From the NCBI RefSeq assembly GCF_049243985.1, contig NC_135377.1:75782941-75846940 (forward strand): a stretch of 64,000 nucleotides of DNA, in the 5' to 3' direction. The notes beneath the pieces are model-generated. The model was not told where the DNA came from, made no database searches, and saw nothing but the letters and a program-made list of their open reading frames with translations. How positions within the stretch are numbered: the first letter of the stretch is position 1; each line of letters starts with the position of its first letter. The stretch is from Paroedura picta (lineage: Eukaryota > Chordata > Lepidosauria > Squamata > Gekkonidae). Made by a program: the position numbers and the translations under genes. This document shows, piece by piece, positions 11,833 to 22,357 of the stretch.

Positions 11833-12847
11833 GGTGTTTCATCAGACTGGAGAGAGGTGAGTAGCGGGGTACCTCAGGGCTCGGTGCTCGGCCCGGTACT
11901 TTTTAACATATTTATTAATGATCTAGATGAGGGGGTGGAGGGACTACTCATCAGGTTTGCAGATGACACCAAATTGGGAGGACTGGCAAATACTCCGGAA
12001 GATAGAGACAGAGTTCAATGAGATCTGAACACAATGGAAAAATGGGCAAATGAGAACAAGATGCAATTTAATAAAGATAAGTGTAAAGTTCTGCATCTGG
12101 GTCAGAAAAATGAAAAGCATGCCTACTGGATGGGGGATACGCTTCTAGGTAGCACTGTGTGTGAACGAGACCTTGGGGTACTTGTGGATTGTAAACTAAA
12201 CATGAGCAGGCAGTGTGATGCAGCGGTAAAAAAGGCAAATGCCATTTTGGGCTGTATCAACAGAGGCATCACATCAAAATCACAAGATGTCATAGTCCCA
12301 TTGTATACAGTACTGGTCAGACCACTCCTGGAGTACTGTGTGCTGTTCTGGAGGCCTCACTTCAAGAAGGACGTAGATAAAATTGAAAGGGTACAGAGGA
12401 GAGTGACGAAGATGATCTGGGGCCAAGGGACCAAGCCCTATGAAGATAGGTTGAGGGACTTGGGAATGTTCAGCCTGGAGAATAGGAGGTTGAGAGGGGA
12501 CATGATAGCCCTCTTTAAGTATTTGAAAGGTTGTCACTTGGAGGAGGGCAGTATGCTGTTTCTGCTGGCTGCAGAGGAGAGGACACGCAGTAATGGGTTT
12601 AAACTTCAAGTACAACGATATAGGCTAGATATCAGGAAAAAGTTTTTCACAGTCAGAGTAGTTCAGCAGTGGAATAGGCTGCCTAAGGAGGTGGTGAGCT
12701 CTCCCTCACTGGAAGTCTTCAAGCAAAGGTTGGATACACACTTTTCTTGGATGCTTTAGGATGCTTAGGGCTAATCCTGCGTTGAGCAGGGGGTTGGACT
12801 AGATGGCCTGTATGGCCCCTTCCAACTCTATGATTCTATGATTCTAT
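11833..12847 (+). mobile_element. CR1 LINE, 1-kb 3' copy
   Basis: It starts inside RT (GTGTTTCATCAGACTGGAGA), includes FADDTKLGG, and ends with the (GATTCTAT)n tail. A stop near 12021 breaks the frame. From 12034 to 12759 the frame is open for 241 codons to the natural C-terminus ending in FSWML. Confidence 0.92.
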
Positions 12848-12849
12848 GG

Positions 12850-13092
12850 TCCTTGATTTCTTCCATCCAGCTTCCGACCTGGCTATGGGATGGAGACAGC
12901 ACTGGTCTCCCTGATAAATGAACTCCAGCTCCAACTTGACCAAGGTGGTTTGGCCCTGCTAACATTCCTAGATCTCACAGCAGCATTTGACACTGTTGAC
13001 CAAGAACTCCTTACTCACCACCTCACCAGTGTGAAGATTTAGATGACTGACTAAAAATGGCTGACATCCTTTCTCCAAGGTCAAAGACCAAT
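12850..13092 (+). mobile_element. L2 LINE fragment (RT core)
   Basis: The translation reads FRPGYGMETALVSLINELQ ... LTFLDLTAAFDTVDQELLTH, typical of the L2 reverse transcriptase palm and fingers. In-frame stops are present (near 13040). Confidence 0.85.
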
Positions 13093-13096
13093 TGGA

Positions 13097-14590
13097 TTCC
13101 TAAATGCTCTACGGGACCCAATACCTCCTGGCTCTGGTCGGCGACTGGCACAACAGACTGCTGGCCACCATTGATGAGATAGCTCCCAGACGTCCTCTCC
13201 GTCCCCATCTCAAGTGGGCCCCCTGCTATACTGAGGAGCTTCGTGAGAAAACGGGAATTGAGACAAATCGAGTGAGTTTGGGGAAAGACTCACGATGAAC
13301 AATCAAGAGCATCTTATAGAACGCAGTTAAGAGCCTATGAGATGGCGGTGAAGTCAGTGAAATGCAACTTTTACTCGACTAGCATCGCATCTGCGCACTC
13401 ACGCCCAGCACAACTATTTAGGGTAGTCTGATCTCTCACCGCCCTTGATGAAGGGCGCCAAAACAATAGCCAATTGGACATTAGCTGTGAGGCATTTGCG
13501 AGTCACTTCGCAGACAAAATCTCGATTCTCCGCCATTACCTCCCTCCAACTTTGGACACAGAAAGTGAACTGGAGGCCCCTTGGACGTCTTTGGAGAAAA
13601 CAATGAGTCACTTCAGATGACTCTCACTAGATGAAGTGGACAGGATGCTAGCAACAACGAGGCCAACCACTTGCCCTCTAGACCCGTGACCATCATGGAT
13701 CCTAAAAACAACAGACCTAAGAATAGGAGCCCTCCTCCAGGAAATAATCAACCTCTCCTTTTCAACGGGAGATTCCCGGAGGGATTAAAAGAGGCAGTGG
13801 TACGCCCGATGCTCAAAGAACCATCCTTGGCTCCACAGGAGCCTGACAACTACCGCCCCGTTTCGCATCTGCCGTTTCTGGGGAAGTTGGTTGAAAGGGC
13901 TGCTGCGGGCCAAATATCAGCATTCCTGGAAGAAACTTCAGCCCTTGACCCATTTCAGTCGGGCTTCCCGCCTGGCCACGGGGTGGAGACAGCGCTAGTC
14001 GCCCTGACGGATGACCTCCACCACCAACTGGAACGAGGCAGGTCAGCGCTGCTGATACTATTAGACCTGTTGGCAGCGTTTGACACAGTCGATCATGAGC
14101 TCCTAACTCACCGCCTTGCCGACACTGGGATACGGGGGACAGCCCTCAAATGGCTGACCTCCTTCCTCCAAGGTCATGGACAGAGGGTAGCAATAGGAGA
14201 GAGAGTATCTAGCCGTCACCAGCTCACATGTGGAGTCCCACAAGGAGCAGTGCTCTCTCCTATCCTATTTAATATCTTCATGCGCCCTCTTGCTCATCTG
14301 GTGCAGATGACACCCAGCTCTTCCTCCTGATACATGACCGCCCTGATCCCCCCCCCCCCCAGAATCTTTAGCCAGATGCCTGGAAGCAGTGATGAAGTGG
14401 ATCAAGAAGAGTCGTCTGAAGCTCAACCCTGCAAAGACGGAGGTCCTGTGGTTGGGTATGAAGAGACCATGGGAGGAAGCTCGCCTGCCCACCCTGGATG
14501 GTGTGCAGCTCTCACCAACGCACTCTGCCAGGAACCTGGGCGTGTTTCTGGATGCTTTCCTTAAAATGGAAGCCCAGGTCACAAAGGTAG
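13097..14590 (+). mobile_element. L2 LINE, endonuclease-RT linker through RT (broken)
   Basis: A separate L2 copy. Its first part has the L2 linker (LLATIDEIAPRRPLRPH, FASHFADKISILRHYLPP). RT follows at 13671-14330 with NYRPVSHLPFLGKLVERAA, LLDLLAAFDTVDHELLTHRL and GVPQGAVLSPILFNIFM. The YADD box is lost in a deletion near 14285-14310, where the frame jumps to DDTQL-like sequence. Beyond that, KKSRLKLNPAKTEVLWLG (14402-14460) is the usual L2 sequence after the active site. Several stops and frameshifts show it is old. Confidence 0.87.
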
Positions 14591-15115
14591 CATGGCTACC
14601 TTAGGCAGCGGTTCACCCGGTTTCAGTTCAATGACACAGTCTGTTTTATGATGGGGGGCGGGGCAACTTGTTGCACTCATGCACCTCAAACACATCCTGA
14701 AGGTCCCAATACTCTTGGGGTAGGACATCCCACTCATCATGGCTAAGCCCCGCATATTCACAATGTTTTGGGGTTCCTGAGTGGGGAACAGGCACCCAGC
14801 AATGCTTTCTACAGCTTGGATCTTTAAAAGTCAGGATCTGGGCTCTCCACCTTACACAGGGGTCATGGTGTCCACAGCCAGTCCAGACCCAGCACAAAAG
14901 GGGAAACTGCCCCTGGGGCTACCACTGGCTGAATCCTCTCCCAGTGTTCCTCCATGTCCAAGTTAAAGGGGGCTGTCCATTTCATGTCTGTGCCACCTTT
15001 TGAGAACCCCCTGTCCACTTGGGCAAATCTTATGGGCCACTGCAGGGGTTCCAACCCTATTCCCAACACCCTCAACATCTCCAGGTTTATTAAGAGCTCG
15101 AGTGCACCCACAGTC
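14591..15115 (-). mobile_element. Ty3/gypsy pol fossil (protease to RT border)
   Basis: The minus-strand translation shows a retroelement aspartic-protease-like region and then the protease-to-RT linker: VLGLDWLW, KHECNKLPRP-like and KTDCVIELKPGEPLPK-like sequence. This organisation is typical of Ty3 chromoviruses. It is a broken internal fragment without LTRs, clearly old, and different from the young element at 43324-49384. Confidence 0.7.
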
Positions 15116-16097
15116 CAGCACCCCTTGAACCCTCACCCCCACTCCCATCTTTGGGTCTTAAAAATGAAATACTGAAGACAAAATAAGAAACAATTTCCTT
15201 GAGAAGGAGAAATGGAAGTTGCCTAAAGAAGCCAGAGTGGCTCCATAAACAGCTTTCAAAAGATTTGTGTAATAAAAAAGACTCATTTAGAAGAGCCTTA
15301 TAACTGAAAAATATAAACAAATAACCAAGGCTTGTAGGGAGAGTGCTAGAAAAGCTAAAGTATAGAGTAGCAATAAATGCTAAACACAACAAAAAAGGCT
15401 TCATTATTTTCAAAGGAAGAAAAAGAGGAAGGACATGGGAGGACCATTACTGGGACAAAAAAGTGAAGTTATAACAGGTGATGAAGAGAGGGCTGAACTG
15501 CTGAATTTACTTCTCCTCAGTCTTTTCTTGTGAGGGATATCATGGTCAAGTGACAAAATCATTTCACATGATGAAGGATGGGACTTGTGGCCCAGGATCA
15601 GTGTAGAGGTACTCCATAAACACCTCGTTTCTTTAAATGGAATCAAATCATCTGGTCCAGATGAACTGCATCCAAGGGTACTAAAAGGACATGGAGCTGT
15701 AATTTCTGAGCCTCTGTCCATTATTTTTGACAATTCCTGGAGGACAGGTGAAGTGCCAGAAGATTGGTGGTGGGCAAAAGTTGTCCCCATCTTCAAAAAG
15801 GGGACAAAGGAGGATGTTATTATCTTCCTGGATCAGGCGAATGCTGTGGACATAGTTTATCTGGATTTCAGTAAAGCTTTTGGTAAGGCTCCACATGATA
15901 TTCGTGTTGACAAGTTGGTGAAATGCGGTATGGATCCTCATTCTGTCAGGTGGATCAATAACTGGTTGATGGATTTCAACCCAAAGGTGCTTGTAAATGG
16001 TTCCTCATCCTCTTGGAGAGGAGTGACAAGGGGAGGGCCTCAGGGAGTACTTGAGCGGCTTGAGATGTAATTAATCAGAGCCAGCACAGCTTTCTCA

Positions 16098-16345
16098 TAG
16101 GGTTGAGAGTTTGGGTGCCTGAAGTGGCCAGTCTCTCCCGGCGCAGCCAGCGCCACGCTGCAGGGGGGAGGGGTAGTGCTGGTGTTAGCATGCTGACAGG
16201 CGCACACACAGGCGCAGAGCCGCACATGCTTGTGTGTGCCCGCCGGCACACTGACGCCCGTGCCTCCCCTCCCCCCCCCCCGTGATTCAGTGCTGGCTGC
16301 GCCAGGAGAGACTGGCCGCTTCGGGCACCAAAGCGTCCAACCCCA
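16098..16345. mobile_element. 248-bp hAT-type MITE with long inverted ends
   Basis: The terminal inverted repeats are about 55 bp: TAGGGTTGAGAGTTTGGGTG at 16098, mirrored by TGGGGTTGGACGCTTTGGTG read inward from 16345. Both continue into GGCCAGTCTCTCC and GGCGCAGCCAGC. The target duplication CTTTCTCA is perfect at 16090-16097 and 16346-16353, and CR1 sequence reads through when it is removed. An 8-bp duplication points to the hAT superfamily. There is no coding capacity. Confidence 0.9.
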
Positions 16346-16403
16346 CTTTCTCAGGAACAAGTCATGTCAGACTAAACTGTCTCTCTTTTTAAAAGAAAGT
16401 TAC

Positions 16404-16826
16404 TGTTATGCCTGTGGGCATTTGGACACAGATGCAAATGAGGGTCCTCTGCTAGCCAAGGAACTAGCCAATCAAGGAACCTGATCACTCTGCCAGAGCC
16501 AATCCGATTGCTCTGTTTAGGGCCAACTGGACTGCTCTGCTGCGGGCCAATCAGATTGCTCCACTTAGGGGTCAATTGGATTGCTCTGCTAGAGCCAATC
16601 AGATTGCTCTGCTTAAGGGCCAATCAGATTGCTCTGCAAGTACCAATCAGATTGCTCTGCTTAGGGCCAATCAGAGGCAGCAGCTGGCTGCCTGAAAGGT
16701 ATAAAAGTACATGAGTTTGCCTGTTTTTCTCCGTTCAGTATTTGGAGTTTGTTGCTGGAGTTGCTAAATAAAAAGAGCTGCCCTGAAGACTTGGAGTCTG
16801 GGATCACTGAACCCGCAGACTTAACA
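16404..16826 (+). mobile_element. Solo LTR (fossil), 423 bp
   Basis: It begins TGTTATGCC and ends TTAACA, and is flanked by a perfect 5-bp duplication, GTTAC, at 16399-16403 and 16827-16831, inside the CR1 copy. From left to right it holds a CCAAT-repeat block (about 16497-16676), a TATAAAAG box near 16700 and AATAAA near 16767. No internal region is attached, so it is the usual product of LTR-LTR recombination. The family is undetermined. A 5-bp duplication fits Ty3-like elements or some endogenous retroviruses. Confidence 0.88.
16497..16676 (+). repeat. Tandem CCAAT-box array inside the solo LTR
   Basis: About seven or eight imperfect units of 22-24 bp with the core CCAATCAGATTGCTCTGC. Each unit carries a CCAAT or near-CCAAT motif. 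The position upstream of a TATA box suggests an LTR enhancer built by tandem duplication. Confidence 0.85.
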
Positions 16827-17636
16827 GTTACCACCTTGCTAAATCATGGGAATGCTCTGGATATTGTATAGCTTGATTTCCTTATTCTTATTGATATTCT
16901 TATTGGCAAGTTGGTAAAATGCAGTATGGATCTTATTACTCTTAGATGACAGGGATCTGTCCTGGGCCCTGTGTTGTTCAACATATTCATAAATGATTTG
17001 GATGAAGGAATAGAGGCGCTTTTTGTTAAATTTGCAGATTATACTAAACTGGGAGGTGTAGCAAACACAGCAGAAGGCAGAATCAGGATACAGGATGATC
17101 ATGACAGACTGTAAAACTGGGCTAAAATGAATAAAATGAATTTCATTAGTGAAAAATGTAAAGTTCTGCATTTAGGGAGGAAAAATCAAATGTATCCTTA
17201 TAGGAAGAGAGAGACCTGTCTTGGCAGTTCCTGGCAGTTAGCATGGTTCTTCTGTGGAACAGGCTCCCTCAGGAAGGGGTGGGTCTTCTTCTTGGGAAGT
17301 TTTAAAGCAGAGACTAGATAGCCACCTCACAGAAATGCTGATTCTGTGAATGTAGGTGAATTGTAAGTGGCTGGGCAGAAGGGACTGTGTGCATGCTTGG
17401 CTCTTGTGGCCCTTTCTTGCATGCCCAGGGAATGACAATCACCGTGTTGGAGTCGGGAGACTAATTTTCTCGAGGCCAGACTGCCCAGGTAATTCTGTTT
17501 TTTTTGGGGGGGGGGAGGATTCATTTGGAAGGGGAATCCTAGTCACTGTAGGTGGGCAGGTGAATTTCCTGCAGAATACAGGGGATTATACTACATTACC
17601 CCCAAGGTCCCCTCCAACTCTATGATTCTACACTGA

Positions 17637-18119
17637 AACTACTGGAGAGCATCCTTGCCATAAATACATCAGCCCCAGATTTGGTGTGTGTGTGGGGAGG
17701 GGGGCACAATGCTCTCTCTCATACTGACTCTCCATACTCTCCCATCCATTGTTACCAACTGCCTGGGGGGAAAAGCATATCCTGTCCCTCTTATAGAGGA
17801 TCAATGGAACGTTATTTCCCGGGGAGTTATTGACCTCCCTGCCAGGAGCTCTGCCTGTTTCCACACATTCCGTCTGGCTTTTAAAGAGAAGATATTTTCC
17901 TCCAGATCTGTTGGCAACGTGAGTCATAACTTCAGCAATGAATCGACACTGCCCCCAAAAGACAGATATGCATCCTGTTCAGTTTAACAGTTTGGCACTA
18001 ATGAATAAAACTTCCCAGTAGTGGTTTTTAATACAGTGATGATACTAAGCTATTATCCAGCGGAGTTACTTAGGCATATCAAAACAATATTATTTTTAAA
18101 TGAAAAACAGCAATGATTG
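17637..18119. other. Unassigned sequence
   Basis: No gene or clear repeat was recognised. It has a short (TG)n at about 17682-17692. Confidence 0.35.
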
Positions 18120-18277
18120 TTCTATGTTCATCACAAAAGGCTCAAGTAATTGGATAGAGGTTTATTTGCATACAAGGTTGTCCTTTTAGCGTATATGCTT
18201 TTCAATTACTATATAAATGAAATGGTAAAGCATGTGAAGGATTCCAAATTTCATCCACCTAAATAGGCCTCTTGCCA
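18120..18277 (+). mobile_element. Vingi/I-like LINE, left part before the Helitron
   Basis: The translation FNYYINEMVKHVKDSKFHPP aligns with FNIYINGIINSFQDKEFHPP of the copy at 22358-25081. The copy breaks off exactly at A18277. Confidence 0.75.
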
Positions 18278-19378
18278 TCTTTAACCGCTCCTGCGGAGCG
18301 GATAAAATAAAGCCCTAAGGGCTATTGGGGAGGAGTTAGGGCGGGCTCTGTCCGTGATAAAAACTCGGGGGGGTGGGGAATCAGTAGCCGCAAAGCGGCT
18401 CCTGATTCGGCCCTCCGAGTGCCACTCAAGGGTCAAGTGGCTAATGGGGAGGCGCCTCCCCAGTGGCCGCTTGCCCCGGCCTCACCCGCCTGGGGACTCG
18501 CCATGCCGAAGGACAGACCGCCTTCGCCCGCGGTGAGTCCTCCTGTCTTCCCATCGCCCTGGGGAAAGGAGCCGGGACGCCGATGCAGCATCCCTGCTCC
18601 TTTCCCGCCCACTCCCAAACACGCTACGCGAGCGCAAAGCCCCAACTGCCGCCCTCCGTCCACACACCCCTTCCCCCACCCTCGCCAATACCCTCCCTTC
18701 AAACAACCCCCCCACACACACACTCACTGGCGCCCACACCGTCCGCTCACCCTTCCACCCTCCCCAGACCCCTTCCCGCCCCGCCACGCTTCCCACGCTT
18801 CCACCACCCACCCAACCACACAATCACCCGTCCCGCCGCCGACTGATCACCCCCCAACCTACCCAGACCCCTTCCCACCCCGACATGAAGCCCAAACAAC
18901 CAGCCACCGCCTATCGCCCAGCCCCCATTCCCGCCCTTCCCCACCTCCCCTTTCCTAGCCCCACCCAGCCACACCGACATGACGATCACCTTACCCTGGT
19001 CCTCGCTGGCCCTGGCCCTTCCTTCCCATTCTCCCTAAGCCAGCCCCAGCTGCCACTCTCTGCCCGGCTCCTCCGCCGGCCCTGGAATGAACCAGGCATG
19101 CACAAAGTCACGCGCATGCCTGGTTGCCGGCCCCAACGCGCTACCGTGCCCCAAGCACCCCGCCCCCACACTGCTGCATGCATGCCCAGATTCCCGAGCA
19201 TGCGTCCTTCGCCTCCCCATTGTTCGCCCCACCCCCCAGCCCACGCTGCGCCGCTTCCTCGCTTACACCTAATGCCTGCCGCCCAATACTCCGCCGCCTC
19301 CCCCCTCCAGTGCCCTCCACAGCCCATGCTCCCTACGCCCAACCTCTGCCCATTTTTACAAATGGCCTTTATCCCTAG
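18278..19378 (+). mobile_element. Helitron (non-autonomous), 1101 bp
   Basis: It starts with TCTTTAACC after a host A and ends with CTAG (19375-19378) before a host T, the classic A|TC...CTRR|T arrangement with no target duplication. A hairpin (CCATTT/AAATGG) lies 9 nt before the CTAG. A 5' subterminal hairpin (CCGCTCC/GGAGCGG) follows the TC end. The two sides join to restore the reading order of the LINE (FHPP... then LPILLYAGDAVLL), which independently confirms both boundaries. Its first 80 bp resemble the left end of the second Helitron at 62634-63095. The interior is GC- and pyrimidine-rich with no Rep/helicase gene, and the proline-rich open frames look like composition artefacts. Confidence 0.85.
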
Positions 19379-19487
19379 TTTACCTATATTGTTATATGCA
19401 GGTGATGCTGTCTTACTATGTAGAATATCCAGAGGGGTGCAGAGACTATTAAAGAAAATTACAGCATATTGTGAGGAGGATAACCTA
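19379..19487 (+). mobile_element. Vingi/I-like LINE, continuation after the Helitron
   Basis: It encodes LPILLYAGDAVLLCRISRG, the RT active-site block; the YADD box of the better copy reads YAGD here. It then reads VQRLLKKITAYCEEDNLE before SINE sequence. Confidence 0.8.
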
Positions 19488-19886
19488 GAAGAGGAAGAAT
19501 GGATGCCACTATTCTCTACCCAAAGGAGTCTCAAAGTGGCTTACAGTCGCCTTCCCTTTCCTCTCCCCACAACAGACACCCTGTGAGGGAGGGGAGGCAG
19601 AGAGAGCCCTGAGATTACTGAAGAAGAAGAAGAGCTGGTTCTTATATGCTGCTTTTCTCTACCCAAAGGAGTTTCAAAGCGCCTTCACCTTCCCTTTCCT
19701 CTCCCTGTGGGGGAGGTGGGGCTGAGAGAGCCCTGATATTCCTGCTCGGTCAGAACAGTTTTATCAGTGCTATGACTAGCCCAAGGTCACCCAGCTGGTG
19801 GCATATGTGGGAGGAGTGGGGAATCAAACCCAGCTCACCAGATTAGAAGTCGACGCTCCTAACCACTACACCAAGCTGGCTCTCCT
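19488..19886 (-). mobile_element. tRNA-derived CORE-like SINE, one partial and one full copy
   Basis: On the minus strand the full copy (about 19613-19886) begins GAGAGCCAGCTTGGTGTAGT with tRNA-like A box (TGGTGTAGTGGTTAGGAGC) and B box (GGGTTTGATTCC). It has a MIR-like core (CTGGGTGACCTTGGGCTAG) and ends in an L2-like tail and (GAA)n. The partial second copy (19488-19612) repeats only the tail half. They interrupt the LINE, which resumes with INIDKTKEILLSR. Confidence 0.85.
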
Positions 19887-20105
19887 AGAAATTAATATTG
19901 ATAAAACTAAAGAAATTCTGTTGAGCAGATACCCCAAACCTTGGAGGGCAATAGAACTGAACAGGTTAGCAAATTTAAATATCTGGGGGTGTTGTCTAAG
20001 CATCAGGGTCTCTGGCACTACACTGCAACATCTTGACTGATCTTACTGAATGGTCAGTGCATTCTATTGTAAAAATTTTCATGTGGGACACATCTTCTGG
20101 TATGC
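19887..20105 (+). mobile_element. Vingi/I-like LINE, continuation
   Basis: It reads LEINIDKTKEILLSRYPKPW and then NIWGCCLSIRVSG, corresponding to LQVNYKKTKVMIFGKRTKPK and YLGIVLQSSCARTA of the better copy. The right border with the next block is not sharp. Confidence 0.65.
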
Positions 20106-20816
20106 CTTGTCAAACAAAAATGTAGACGGACCTGATATCTGTCATCTCACCCACAAAGCACGCCAGAAGATAGAAGGCCCAGCCAGCAGCTGAGCTGGAC
20201 CCTGGGGCCCGGGCAGCCACTGCGCAACCCATGGGGGCTGAGGCATCAGCTGCCCTGCCACTGAGCCAGGCAGTGGCTGCCCCACCCCAAGACCTTGGCA
20301 GCAGCCACACCGGCCCTGGGAGGCCGAGGGAGCCTCCGCGTGACCTACAAGAGCTGAGGCAGCAGCTGCCCCACCCCCAAGGTGTTCACAGCAGCTGCAC
20401 CAGCCCCCCCCCTCACATCTTGGGCCTAGGCAGCCCTGAGCAACCCCCGAGGGCCAAAGCAGCAGTGGAGGAGCACGTAAACAGGTGCGGGAGGTTGGAA
20501 GGGGAGTGAGAGAGAGAGAGTGTGTGTGTGTATGTGTGTGTGCACATGTGTGTGTGTGCATGGGTTTGCTTGTTTGGAGGGATAGAGGTTGGGGAACCAA
20601 TAGGTAAGGGGGGAACAGGAGGGGGGAAGGGGAATGTGTTTGAGAGGGAGAGAAGCGGAAGCAGGGAGAAAGTTTGGAAACCAACAGGTAAGGGGGGGAA
20701 CTGCGGGTGGGGAGAGAAGTGAGTCTCTGTATGTCTCTCTCTCTCTGTGTATGTGTTTGTGAAGGCAGGAGGGAGGAGTCGCTCCAGATCAGGTATGTGT
20801 CTCACAAAGCCTCTGA
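20106..20816. other. Unclassified GC-rich insertion within the LINE
   Basis: About 0.7 kb separates LINE segments that should be nearly adjacent. It contains a GC-rich part (20160-20500), (GA)n then (TG)n at 20507-20560, a roughly 105-bp direct repeat around 20585-20712 (GGAACCAATAGGTAAGGGGG and GGAAACCAACAGGTAAGGGG), and another (TC)n/(TG)n. I found no clear terminal inverted repeat or duplication, so the class is open. Confidence 0.5.
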
Positions 20817-21566
20817 GAGTCAGACTGTCAGGACAATTTATTTCTCATCCAAAGTGGGCTTCTATGTTCCCGCAGCTTTAAAGCTGTATCAAACTAAAAT
20901 TATGGCACAGTTACTCTGCGGCATGAAATCTGGCCTTCCTGCCTCTTCTATAACTTGACTAGGGAAGATACAATCCAAATTTCCTCAAGCAATTTTACAA
21001 GTCCTCTCTTGCCTGCCCAATGCTTTGATCTGTCTTCAGACTGGTTGTATGCATACTGAGGACAGGATTTTTTTGTTTCCCTTTTATCAGAGCTTCGCAG
21101 CACATCAGAAACAAAGAGGTCTATTTCTGCTGATTGTACAAGATCTTTACCAACCTAAATGGATTAATGTGGCTAGGATTCATCTTAAAAAATTGGTTTT
21201 CCGTCTGATTGTAGTTGAAAGGCTAACTATAAACAAGCCAAATTTACAGTCAAACAGAGAGAGGGTGACATACAGAGACGGCAAGACCTAAGGAAGTTGG
21301 CCTGCTTTCGAGCCCTGGTCCTGAGGAAATATACATTGACACCACCCAAGTATTTATTACACACCAAGGCTCATTTTAAAAGAAGAGCTGTAACACTGGC
21401 CAGATGTGAAGCCCTAACCGCTGTGGCTCTTGATGGTAAATAAAGGGGACCCCTTACATAGAAAGACTCTGCCCTTGAACACTGGGAGGGGTAGAATCTA
21501 TAGGACACATACTTCTTCACAGTCCTCACTATAAAGAGCTAGTGGCTAAGCTTATTCTTCCAAAGA
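20817..21566 (+). mobile_element. Vingi/I-like LINE, C-terminal part
   Basis: It reads IYFSSKVGFYVPAALKLYQT and then, further on, KRRAVTLARCEALTAVALDGK, matching YRTKGKYFVPAALELYKA and HRRAFAQARCSALPTAVLEGR of the better copy. Several stops. It is cut at about 21566 by a reverse CR1 tail. Confidence 0.7.
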
Positions 21567-22031
21567 ATCATGGAAAAATGGACCTCCAGAGTCATCTAGT
21601 CTAACCCACTGCACAATGCAAGAACTCAACTACCTGCCCACCCAACTACCTGCCCACCCAAGGAGACCCAAATTTCATGCCCAAGTGATCCCCCCCCCCA
21701 CCAAAAATCTCCAGAATCCAGTCTCGCCTGGAAGAAATTCACCTACCATCCAATGGCAGCAATTAGCATATGCAAGGAACGGCCACAAGAGGCAAACCCT
21801 GGCACATCCCTCCCTGCCCACCCACTTACAATCTGCCTAAGTTCATAAAAGCAGCATCTCTGTCAGATGGCTATCCAGCCTCTGCATAAAAACTTCCAAA
21901 GAAGGAGAACCCACCACCTCCTGAGGAAGCCTGTTCCACTGAGGATCTGCTCTAACTGTCAGGAACTTCTTCCGGAGGTTTAGCCAAAAATTCTTTTGAA
22001 TTAATTTCAACCCACTGGTTCTGGTCTAACC
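21567..22031 (-). mobile_element. CR1-like 3' region, reverse orientation
   Basis: Reverse-complement CR1 3' end and end of ORF2: AGAATCATGG...AGAGTCATCTAGTCTAACCC at the left, and the sequence for the conserved W-N-R-L-P type C-terminus (CTGTTCCACTGAGGA) near 21930. The copy is diverged. Confidence 0.65.
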
Positions 22032-22357
22032 CTCAGGGGCAGTGGTTCTCAACAAGTGCGTTGGGACCCCATTTGGGGCTGCCTGAGTCCCCAGGTTGGT
22101 TGCTGCTGTGGCAGCAGTGGCCAGTGGTGGCCGGTAGCAGTAGCAGCCAGTGGTGGCCACGGGCAGTGGCTGCGAGTGTCCGCAGGTAGCGGCAGGCGGC
22201 AGGCGGCAGGCGGCAGGCAGCAGGCGGCAGCGGTGGGCTGGGGCCAGCAGAGGAGGAGCCATGTCAATGGCTGCCTCCACACTGCCTGACCATTGTGTGC
22301 CTGCACAAGCACATTCACGTGTGCACATGCTCACATTCACGTGTGCACATGCTCGCA

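Larger units (their letters stand above)
15160..17636 (+). mobile_element. Older CR1-type LINE, interrupted by a MITE and a solo LTR
   Basis: From left to right it has linker sequence (KKGFIIFKGRKRGRTW-like), [35 protein letters not shown], then after two insertions a [15 protein letters not shown]-like stretch and a [15 protein letters not shown]-like stretch, and a CR1 3' end finishing in CTCCAACTCTATGATTCTA at 17610-17628. It belongs to a different subfamily from the 53355 copy. Numerous stops and small deletions mark it as old. The interrupting elements are at 16098-16345 and 16404-16826. Confidence 0.85.

Noticed and set aside
16497-16676. Short regular repeats as a possible CRISPR array
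   Set aside because: The 22-24-bp units are contiguous, without unique spacers, and lie inside an LTR.
18419-19586. Proline- and histidine-rich frames of 179-233 codons
   Set aside because: They lie in the low-complexity interior of the Helitron and run across its border into LINE and SINE sequence.
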